12,131 nucleotides of DNA from Hyphomicrobiales bacterium (GTDB lineage: Bacteria; Pseudomonadota; Alphaproteobacteria; Rhizobiales; Beijerinckiaceae), in assembly GCA_900299065.1 (NCBI GenBank), contig OMIJ01000103.1, forward strand, positions 1 to 12,131, in the 5' to 3' direction. Numbering within the stretch: position 1 is the first letter of the stretch; every line of letters begins with the position of its first letter. The notes beneath the pieces are model-generated. The model ran no database searches and was not told the DNA's origin. It saw only the letters and a program-made list of their open reading frames with translations. This document shows positions 1 to 4,644 of the stretch, one piece after another. A program made the translations under genes and the position numbers.

Positions 1-50
1 AGCCAGCCAGAACCATGGATCAAATTCTCTCTGGCAAAGCTGCCAAATAG
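1..50 (+). CDS. cysE: C-terminal tail of an upstream gene, possibly serine O-acetyltransferase (5'-truncated)
   Basis: The frame starting at base 3 is open from the window edge to a TAG at 48-50 and reads PARTMDQILSGKAAK. From memory, CysE proteins end with a Pro-containing stretch followed by a Met-Asp-Gln motif and a short variable tail, and alphaproteobacterial cysE is often followed by a DUF3126 gene, as here. CysE transfers acetyl from acetyl-CoA to L-serine, the first step of cysteine synthesis. Only 15 residues are visible, so the identity depends mainly on that motif and on gene order; it could be an unrelated tail or chance. Confidence 0.42.
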   Translation, partial: PARTMDQILSGKAAK

Positions 51-121
51 GCCGCACCTTTTCGTGCGTCCTGTTAATGAGACGAGCTTGCAGATATCGT
101 CTTTTTCTGGCAAAGCCAGCC
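31..121 (+). repeat. Two copies of a short hairpin-forming repeat (31-45 and 107-121)
   Basis: The 10-mer CTGGCAAAGC occurs at 31-40 and again at 107-116. Both copies can fold. In the first, TGGCA (32-36) pairs with TGCCA (41-45) over a 4-nt loop. In the second, CTGGC (107-111) pairs with GCCAG (115-119) over AAA. They flank the gap between the upstream gene's stop codon and the DUF3126 gene. Neither is followed by a T-tract, so they do not look like intrinsic terminators. They may be a small duplicated mRNA element or coincidence. Confidence 0.35.
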
Positions 122-151
122 AATGATCTCTCAATTGGTGAACAAGCACAA

Positions 152-553
152 ATGACTTTGCAAAAGACAGAACTGCGACAGCTCCAGGCCTTTTTGCGTC
201 AGTCATTCGGCAATGAAGGAATCAAGGTTGGGCTTGATCCGCGCAATTCCGACAATGGCGCTGTGCAGATTGGCGAGGCGCGTATCGGGACCATCAGTGT
301 TGATGATGAAGACGGGGATCGTTCTTTTGCTTTTGAAATGAGGCTGCCAGTCGAGCGGCATGTTCTGCAGGACTATCTGCGTCGGCTGTTTGAGAACGAC
401 AATTTGACCATTATGGCCCGTGCTAAAAAAACGGACTCTGTTGAGCTGAACAATGGTCCCGATTTTCTCGGCATCATCTCGGCCGATGATCCCAAGGGCA
501 AAACCTTCACCCTGCAAATGGCCATCCTCGATTTTGATCTCGAGGACTTTTAA
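152..553 (+). CDS. DUF3126 family protein with two tandem DUF3126-like units
   Basis: The function is unknown; DUF3126 is a small family seen mainly in alphaproteobacteria, usually as proteins of roughly 65-75 residues. This product has 133 residues and appears to hold two copies. Unit 1 (about residues 6-68) has LQAFLRQSF, then IGTISVDDEDGD and FEM. Unit 2 (about 69-130) has LQDYLRRLF, then LGIISADDPKGK and LQMAILDFDLED, which is close to the usual family ending. The units share the LQ-[FY]-LR-x2-F core, [IL]G-x-IS-x-DD, and an F-x3-M strand. I chose the ATG at 152 because the homology begins just after it; a GGTGA lies 10 nt upstream. An in-frame ATG at 77 would add 25 residues lacking family features. 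The stop codon abuts the stop of the convergent minus-strand gene. No signal peptide or membrane segment is visible, so it is probably cytosolic. Confidence 0.82.
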   Translation: MTLQKTELRQLQAFLRQSFGNEGIKVGLDPRNSDNGAVQIGEARIGTISVDDEDGDRSFAFEMRLPVERHVLQDYLRRLFENDNLTIMARAKKTDSVELNNGPDFLGIISADDPKGKTFTLQMAILDFDLEDF

Positions 554-1228
554 TCAACCTGTCTCTTTGCCTTCTTTCAAGGCTTGGGTGATCAGTGAAC
601 GCACGCCTTCACCTAGAGCCTGCCATTGTCCCAGAAGCTCAGGGGCATAAAGGATACGGATTTCCAGTCCTGAGAGGCGTATTTCAGTAAAGCAATTATT
701 GTTGATCTTGTCGGCCTGATTGGCAGTTCTGGAGCAACGCGCGTAAAAATCTCGTCCATCCGGGGGCGCAATGTAAAGATCTTCACTCTCATAGGGTGAC
801 GATTTCTCAAACTGGCGCTGCAAGAGGCCATTCTCCAGCGCTTTTATTTCCGGCTTGAGATAGCGGGCATATAGCCGGGACGGGCGATCCTCTGGCGCTA
901 TAAATCCGCGGCTCTCGTCCATTGGCTTGAGTGTTATCATCACAGTGTTTTGACGATTGGCTTTATCTGCATTGAATGATCCGGGAGGACGGAAATCAGG
1001 AAATTGCGCAATCAGATGAATTTCATCCTGATCCGCACGTGCTTTCGCAGGCATTTTGAAAATATAGTCTTGTTCGATCCGCAAAATGTGAGTGGCGAGA
1101 GCAAAACTTACTTTTGGTCTGGGACGATTCTGATCTGTCGATTGTGCGGTCAAAGCCATATTCCCCAGCAGAATCGCAATGATTGCCAGGCCGCAGAGAA
1201 GAAGAAAGCTGATCTTTTGATATTTCAT
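554..1228 (-). CDS. Exported or membrane-anchored protein of unknown function
   Basis: I do not recognise a named family. The 224-residue product begins MKYQK followed by a hydrophobic stretch at about 7-28 and then AQS, which fits a signal peptide or an N-terminal membrane anchor; the rest would be periplasmic. The mature part is polar, with two cysteines (165 and 179) that could form a disulphide, and a C-terminal block around residues 188-215 containing WQALGEGVRSLI. The gene starts 10 bp after the PilZ gene stop on the same strand, so the two probably form an operon. A hairpin lies against its start codon. There is no strong Shine-Dalgarno sequence, so translational coupling to the PilZ gene is plausible. 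It ends immediately next to the convergent DUF3126 gene, with no room for a terminator between them. Confidence 0.75.
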   Translation of the reverse strand: MKYQKISFLLLCGLAIIAILLGNMALTAQSTDQNRPRPKVSFALATHILRIEQDYIFKMPAKARADQDEIHLIAQFPDFRPPGSFNADKANRQNTVMITLKPMDESRGFIAPEDRPSRLYARYLKPEIKALENGLLQRQFEKSSPYESEDLYIAPPDGRDFYARCSRTANQADKINNNCFTEIRLSGLEIRILYAPELLGQWQALGEGVRSLITQALKEGKETG

Positions 1229-1258
1229 GCAGCGAGGGCTATAATTTTATTTCGCTGC
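1229..1258 (-). promoter_or_regulatory. Hairpin at the PilZ stop / exported-protein start junction
   Basis: GCAGCGA (1229-1235) and TCGCTGC (1252-1258) form a 7-bp stem around a 16-nt A/T-rich loop. In the minus-strand transcript the 3' arm touches the ATG of the exported-protein gene, and the loop contains the TAG stop of the PilZ gene (1239-1241). A ribosome finishing the PilZ gene would melt the stem. This geometry fits translational coupling, but that function is inference; only the complementarity is seen. Confidence 0.4.
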
Positions 1259-1877
1259 TGAATTCATGTGCCGGGATGATCTCTTCGAAAGCCACAGCAA
1301 ATCCATTGGCAATTTCCCGCACGACATGTGCCCCAAGACGGCCTATTTTAATCTCGGTACCAATTGGGAGCTTGCGATCCGTTTCAAGACAGGCGCCCGA
1401 GCGGGAGATATTGAGGATCAAGCCAGAAAAAACAGGCTGTCCTGCAGCTTCAATCTTCACAAATTTATGCTTGGGTTCAAGCCTTATATGTCGGCGTGCA
1501 TCATGATCACCAAGACCGGAGCGATTGGCGAGCCATATTAATTGATCGGCTAATTTTTCCGGATTAAGAAAAAGCTGATCGAGTTCGAGCGCAAATCCTT
1601 CCTCCATATGGCGCACCACATGACCATCGATCTGCCCTAGCATGTCGAGTTGAATGGTGAGCTTATGTCCGATCTCAGGTCGCACGGGTGCATTTACAGC
1701 TATGCCACCAGGAGACATGTTCAACGTCTGGCAGGGATATTCAAGACGATTGGGCATGCTGAAACGTCCCAATAAACGAATTTGGACACGCTGGTAGCGC
1801 CGCCGATCCGTTTCGGGTTTTGGCTGCTTTGTCACCACAGGACTTGCAGCGGCAATGTTCAAAATTGGCTTGCGCAT
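1239..1877 (-). CDS. Double PilZ-domain protein (candidate cyclic di-GMP effector)
   Basis: The 212-residue product carries two PilZ-like domains. Domain 1 (about 25-100) has the arginine motif RRRYQR at 25-30 and the downstream N-x-S-x2-G motif as NMSPGG at 53-58. Domain 2 (about 127-200) has RRHIR at 128-132 and NISRSG at 156-161. PilZ domains bind cyclic di-GMP through these two motifs, so both domains look binding-competent at the signature positions. Between them is a helical stretch ending WLANRSGLG, typical of a PilZ protein common in rhizobia. No membrane segment or catalytic domain is present, so it is probably a cytosolic adaptor controlling motility, surface polysaccharide or adhesion. 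The first 24 residues look disordered. It leads a likely two-gene operon with the exported protein; a candidate promoter lies at 1908-1937. Confidence 0.88.
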   Translation of the reverse strand: MRKPILNIAAASPVVTKQPKPETDRRRYQRVQIRLLGRFSMPNRLEYPCQTLNMSPGGIAVNAPVRPEIGHKLTIQLDMLGQIDGHVVRHMEEGFALELDQLFLNPEKLADQLIWLANRSGLGDHDARRHIRLEPKHKFVKIEAAGQPVFSGLILNISRSGACLETDRKLPIGTEIKIGRLGAHVVREIANGFAVAFEEIIPAHEFSSEIKL

Positions 1878-1907
1878 GGAATTGGACTCAATTGCGAATT
1901 CAGTCAG

Positions 1908-1937
1908 ATTATCCCTAGAGCGTTAAACAGCTGTTAG
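1908..1937 (-). promoter_or_regulatory. Candidate promoter of the PilZ operon
   Basis: On the minus strand, a -35-like CTAACA (1937-1932) is separated by 18 bp from a -10-like GATAAT (1913-1908), matching sigma-70 consensus at 4/6 and 5/6 positions. The predicted start would leave a short leader before the ATG at 1877. A 10-bp palindrome, AACAGCTGTT (1926-1935), overlaps the -35 box and could be an operator. This is by-eye matching only. Confidence 0.35.
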
Positions 1938-1967
1938 CACCACAAACAGCCAGACACCTATTGCCTG

Positions 1968-2531
1968 TCAGCTGACTAATTTCGTCGACGTTGAGCTTCG
2001 CATATTAATAATCGGGCAGATGGGTCTTTCGGCGAGCTGCGAATGATTGAGAATTCGTAAAGAACTTATTTCCAGATGATTAACCGCAATCAGGCCAATC
2101 CATTCTGGTTTCTCAATCAAGCTAAGGCTCCCAAGGATGCGCTGGTCAAGTTTTTGCTCATGCTCCAGAGGCAGCAAAAGCAATTCAAGCCTGATCTGCC
2201 TATCATTTACGGCTTGGCCAGTCACGCCAGCAACAAGGGGCACTGCTTCTTCACTTATCCATTCAATGGCTGATTTTATATCTGGACGATGGGCAAGAGA
2301 GAATAAATGCGTAAAGGGATAGCCTTTGAGCTCACGCGCAAACAGACTATTGGTTCTGCTGCCTACAAGACGAAAAGGCAAGCTTTTCCAAGGATCAATT
2401 TCTAAAATGAATGTATCAGTCAGTATGTTCGATATCGCATAGGGATCAAGCCTTGTGCGATCAGGGGCGGGGGCAGACCCGCGCAATTCATTCCAATAAT
2501 CGTACAAACGAAGTGAGCTGGTCTGACGCAT
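1968..2531 (-). CDS. PAS_5-domain protein (sensor-like, no output domain)
   Basis: The 187-residue product begins MRQTSSLRLYDYW and resembles the PAS_5 family: LYDYWNELRG at 9-18, then a Pro/Asp-rich segment (PAPDRTRLDP) and the DTFILEIDP strand near residue 40, followed by FRLVGSR and a FTHLF core. These alphaproteobacterial proteins usually consist of a single PAS-like domain without a kinase or cyclase attached; ligand and partner are unknown. No signal peptide or membrane helix is visible, so it should be cytosolic. I chose the ATG at 2529-2531 because AGGAG lies 6 nt upstream; an in-frame ATG at 2568-2570 has no such site and would add 13 polar residues. It lies 90 bp upstream of the PilZ operon on the same strand, so both may act in one signalling context, but that is inference. 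Confidence 0.8.
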   Translation of the reverse strand: MRQTSSLRLYDYWNELRGSAPAPDRTRLDPYAISNILTDTFILEIDPWKSLPFRLVGSRTNSLFARELKGYPFTHLFSLAHRPDIKSAIEWISEEAVPLVAGVTGQAVNDRQIRLELLLLPLEHEQKLDQRILGSLSLIEKPEWIGLIAVNHLEISSLRILNHSQLAERPICPIINMRSSTSTKLVS

Positions 2532-2537
2532 CTGCTT

Positions 2538-2542
2538 CTCCT
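2538..2542 (-). promoter_or_regulatory. Ribosome binding site fixing the PAS_5 start
   Basis: AGGAG on the minus strand sits 6 nt upstream of the ATG at 2529-2531. It decides in favour of the shorter 187-residue protein over the 200-residue version that starts at 2570. Confidence 0.7.
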
Positions 2543-2626
2543 GTCCCGACCTGAGACTTTTATGTTCCATTGTGATCAGCCAAACGTCATCGACCTCTCA
2601 CAGGGCCCTACAAAGCCAAAAGCGTG

Positions 2627-2638
2627 CCATTGCAATGG
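2627..2638. repeat. 12-bp perfect palindrome, possible operator
   Basis: CCATTGCAATGG is its own reverse complement, about 95 bp upstream of the PAS gene start and 200 bp upstream of the membrane-protein start. A dimeric regulator could bind here, but no known binding motif is recognised. Confidence 0.3.
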
Positions 2639-2670
2639 ACCGTGATCTTGCAGGTTAATTTTGTCTGAGG

Positions 2671-2699
2671 CTGACCGGTGCAATTTGATGTCGTATGCT
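2671..2699 (+). promoter_or_regulatory. Candidate promoter for the membrane protein / rhomboid pair
   Basis: CTGACC (2671-2676) and TATGCT (2694-2699) are separated by 17 bp and match the sigma-70 -35 and -10 consensus at 4/6 positions each. Transcription would begin near 2706. This is a modest match found by eye. Confidence 0.3.
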
Positions 2700-2716
2700 T
2701 AGGCGCCATCTACCCC

Positions 2717-2731
2717 GTTCTCAGTCAGAAC
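2717..2731. repeat. Inverted repeat GTTCT-N5-AGAAC near the predicted transcription start
   Basis: GTTCT (2717-2721) and AGAAC (2727-2731) are inverted around a 5-bp spacer, about 10-25 bp after the predicted start point of the promoter candidate at 2671-2699. That position suits a repressor operator. It is not the alphaproteobacterial LexA box, which is a direct repeat GTTC-N7-GTTC. Confidence 0.3.
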
Positions 2732-2822
2732 AGACAAAGGAGCTTTTCAGACCTGTCCAGATAGGAATTGTTTACGCGCAAAGCCAATCTTGTTTGTGTG
2801 AATTGTCACGCGAAAGATTGTT

Positions 2823-2827
2823 AGGAG
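2823..2827 (+). promoter_or_regulatory. Ribosome binding site fixing the membrane-protein start
   Basis: AGGAG lies 5 nt before the ATG at 2833. It supports the 144-residue protein; the upstream in-frame ATG at 2695 would place 46 unlike residues before it. Confidence 0.75.
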
Positions 2828-2832
2828 CGCCC

Positions 2833-3267
2833 ATGTCGAGCCTTGCCTTAGACCGTTCGATTTCGACCCCCGCTCATGCTGGCGAGAGCAAGCTGGCTGT
2901 GCGCTTTGTGTTGGGATTGTTTCCCGCCCTTGTCTTAATGGCTGCATGGGGAGATTTTGCCCGCTCAGTTATGATCGGAGATGAGCTGACCCCCCAAATG
3001 GCGCAAACTGCTGCACGCGCTTTGCAAGCTGGGCCACAATCTTATGAAAGTTTGCGACAGGATTTGTCGGCGAGTTTATCACGGCGCATGGATCTGAACT
3101 CGGTAGATGTGTCGATGGCTGCCAGACAACAGGATAGTCTGACTGTCAATGTACAAGCTCAAGTGCCTTCCAGATTTCTGCCGCAACTGGTCCCCGCTTA
3201 TCAGATTGAGCGCTCAGCAACGGCCTGTCGTTTGCAAAATATCCAGATTGATGGCGCTCAATGCTGA
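2833..3267 (+). CDS. Small single-pass membrane protein of unknown function
   Basis: I do not recognise a named family. The 144-residue product has a polar N-terminus (1-20), one hydrophobic segment at about 22-39 (FVLGLFPALVLMAAW) interrupted by Gly28 and Pro31, and a roughly 100-residue soluble tail. The tail has a helical, Ala/Gln-rich part (52-86) and a beta-like part (89-136) whose alternating pattern (SLTVNVQAQVP then ERSATACRL) loosely recalls TadE/TadG-like pseudopilins; that resemblance is weak. Cysteines are at 132 and at the final residue 144. The start at 2833 is supported by AGGAG 5 nt upstream. It precedes a rhomboid protease gene on the same strand by 112 bp. A membrane helix with helix-breaking residues next to an intramembrane protease makes it a candidate substrate or partner, which is inference only. 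Confidence 0.72.
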   Translation: MSSLALDRSISTPAHAGESKLAVRFVLGLFPALVLMAAWGDFARSVMIGDELTPQMAQTAARALQAGPQSYESLRQDLSASLSRRMDLNSVDVSMAARQQDSLTVNVQAQVPSRFLPQLVPAYQIERSATACRLQNIQIDGAQC

Positions 3268-3272
3268 TCGGC

Positions 3273-3306
3273 CCTTGCATGGGCGCGCCTCGCGCGCCAT
3301 GTAAGG
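3273..3306 (+). terminator. Long GC-rich hairpin after the membrane-protein gene
   Basis: Starting 5 nt after the stop codon, the left arm 3273-3288 pairs with the right arm 3292-3306: 15 base pairs including one G-U wobble (3277 with 3302), one bulged G (3283) and a 3-nt loop. It is the strongest hairpin I see in the window. The sequence after it is not T-rich, so it is not a classic intrinsic terminator. It may protect the 3' end, make RNA polymerase pause, or insulate the two genes. Confidence 0.55.
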
Positions 3307-3341
3307 ATCACAAGTTTGATCAGCACGACGTCAGTCCGGAT

Positions 3342-3381
3342 CCCAGTCCGGATGTGATCGACTGGGACAGGGGCTTTTTTT
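3342..3381 (+). terminator. Hairpin plus T7 tract running into the rhomboid start codon
   Basis: CCCAGTC (3342-3348) pairs with GACTGGG (3360-3366), with a further GAT/ATC pairing inside the loop. Eight bases later comes a run of seven T (3375-3381), whose last two bases are the first two of the rhomboid TTG start. The gap between stem and T-tract is longer than in a typical intrinsic terminator. The 10-mer CAGTCCGGAT is present twice (3332-3341 and 3344-3353), so GACTG has two possible partners, as in attenuators. Function is inferred. Confidence 0.4.
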
Positions 3382-4204
3382 GTACACGCAGCACAGGCGC
3401 GAGCCAATTTTCAACCTGCCTGGAATTGTCCTTTTTGTGATCGGGTTTCTCATCCTGATCCATTCTTTGCGTTATTATATACTCATCGACGATCTGGATG
3501 ATGAGCTGATGCGGTATCTGGCCTATGTGCCAGCCCGTCTTACTTTCTATTTTGATCCTGATCGCATTGCCGATGCGCTATCGCAATTGCCTGTCCGCAA
3601 TGGGGCATTGGAGTCGGCGCAATTCTTTCTGGGCGATGGCAATCCGCAATTCTGGACATTGGTGACCTATTCTTTTCTGCATGCCGATTGGTCGCATGTC
3701 GGGATCAATTCAGTCTGGCTGGCAGCTTTTGGTACGCCTGTGGCCAGACGTATCGGTCCTATGCGCTTCATTCTCTTTCTGACATTCACTGCTATAGCCG
3801 GTGCTTTGGGCCATAGTGTAATTCACCTCACAGATTTTACGCCGATGATTGGCGCATCTGCCGCAGTCTCAGCAGCAATGGGGGCCTCGGTGCGTTTCAT
3901 CTTTAGTGCTAATGGACCTTTGGCTGCAAGCGGATCGAGCGAATTTGAAGGGGAGCTATCTGCTTCAGCCCTCTCGAATAGGCGTCCGGTCTTGCCGCTG
4001 CATATTTTGATGCGCGAGCCGCGCGTGGTTCTGTTCGTTCTGGTGTGGTTGATTGTCAATCTGGCCTTTGGCCTTCTTTCTGGTCCGCTCAATATCACCA
4101 ATGGAACGATTGCCTGGGAGGCGCATACAGCAGGCTTTCTTGCCGGGCTGTTATTCTTTCCCTGGTTTGACCGTCCCCGGCACAGAGTGAATGTCGAAGC
4201 TTAA
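3380..4204 (+). CDS. Rhomboid-family intramembrane serine protease
   Basis: The 274-residue product is a polytopic membrane protein of the rhomboid family (S54), which cleaves substrate transmembrane helices within the bilayer. A first hydrophobic segment spans about 13-35. H-x3-N at 106-110 in HVGIN matches the conserved second-helix motif. The nucleophile is Ser160 in GASAAVS (158-164), in place of the common GxSGA form. The general base is His249 in AHTAGFLAG. A Ser/Glu-rich loop lies at about 182-200 and a further helix at 216-233. All catalytic positions are present, so it should be active. The likely start is TTG at 3380: no ATG exists in frame before residue 44, and AGGGG (3369-3373) lies just upstream. 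The natural substrate is unknown. The stop codon overlaps that of convergent hisI through a shared TTAA. Confidence 0.9.
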   Translation: MYTQHRREPIFNLPGIVLFVIGFLILIHSLRYYILIDDLDDELMRYLAYVPARLTFYFDPDRIADALSQLPVRNGALESAQFFLGDGNPQFWTLVTYSFLHADWSHVGINSVWLAAFGTPVARRIGPMRFILFLTFTAIAGALGHSVIHLTDFTPMIGASAAVSAAMGASVRFIFSANGPLAASGSSEFEGELSASALSNRRPVLPLHILMREPRVVLFVLVWLIVNLAFGLLSGPLNITNGTIAWEAHTAGFLAGLLFFPWFDRPRHRVNVEA

Positions 4205-4617
4205 TTGCCGCGCAGGATGAGATGAGCGCCCGCTGAATCCGCCTCGACGCTGCGATAGAAGCAGGTGCGTCGACCTGTATGGCAGGCACCACCATCGCCG
4301 CCTGTCTCAACCATCAGCAGGATTGCATCCTGATCGCAATCAACCCGCATTTCTAAAATGCTCTGCACCTGTCCTGATGTATCGCCCTTGCGCCACAGGC
4401 TTTGACGTGAGCGCGACCAATAATGGGCTATCCCTGTTTCAATCGAAAGTTTGAGCGCATCTACATTCATATAAGCAACCATGAGTATGTCTTTGCTCTT
4501 ATGGTCGCAGGTAATGCAGACAATCAGTCCATCAGCATCAAATTTGGGGGCAAAGCTCGTGCCTTCTTCAATTTCTGCTTTTGCACCTCTCAGGGCGAAG
4601 GCAAAGGGATTGGTCAT
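4201..4617 (-). CDS. hisI: Phosphoribosyl-AMP cyclohydrolase
   Basis: HisI opens the purine ring of phosphoribosyl-AMP to give ProFAR, the third step of histidine biosynthesis, in the cytosol. The 138-residue protein shows the family pattern throughout: VAYMN (47-51), AHYWSRSR (64-71), LWRKGDTSG (74-82) and the metal-binding DCDQD (93-97). The zinc-ligand cysteines appear at 94, at 112 in ACHTGRR and at 119 in TCFYR. Length is normal for the monofunctional enzyme; there is no fused HisE domain. It follows mutB/scpA by 27 bp on the same strand and may be cotranscribed with the mutase genes, with which it has no obvious metabolic link. Its TAA stop lies in a TTAA shared with the rhomboid stop on the other strand. 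No strong Shine-Dalgarno is visible. Confidence 0.96.
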   Translation of the reverse strand: MTNPFAFALRGAKAEIEEGTSFAPKFDADGLIVCITCDHKSKDILMVAYMNVDALKLSIETGIAHYWSRSRQSLWRKGDTSGQVQSILEMRVDCDQDAILLMVETGGDGGACHTGRRTCFYRSVEADSAGAHLILRGN

Positions 4618-4644
4618 AGTGTTGAACTTTCACAAGGGCCGCGT

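Larger units (their letters stand above)
2532..2832. other. Intergenic region between divergent genes (301 bp)
   Basis: No gene in this stretch is convincing. Two in-frame N-terminal extensions fall in it (from 2570 for the PAS gene, from 2695 for the membrane protein), but internal ATGs with good ribosome binding sites make both unlikely. It holds a 12-bp perfect palindrome at 2627-2638, a plus-strand promoter candidate at 2671-2699, an inverted repeat at 2717-2731 and a ribosome binding site at 2823-2827. From the promoter candidate, the leader of the plus-strand gene would be about 125 nt. Confidence 0.6.

Noticed and set aside
77..151. Longer N-terminus for the DUF3126 protein starting at 77
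   Set aside because: The 25 extra residues lack family similarity and overlap the hairpin repeat; the ATG at 152 fits the domain start.
203..517. 104-codon minus-strand frame opposite the DUF3126 gene
   Set aside because: It is antisense to the supported plus-strand gene and has no motifs of its own.
1967..1976. Palindrome GTCAGCTGAC at the end of the PAS gene as a terminator
   Set aside because: The stem has no loop and no T-tract follows it on the minus strand; short palindromes of this size are expected by chance.
2717..2731. Possible LexA (SOS) box
   Set aside because: Alphaproteobacterial SOS boxes are direct repeats GTTC-N7-GTTC; this is an inverted GTTC-N7-GAAC.
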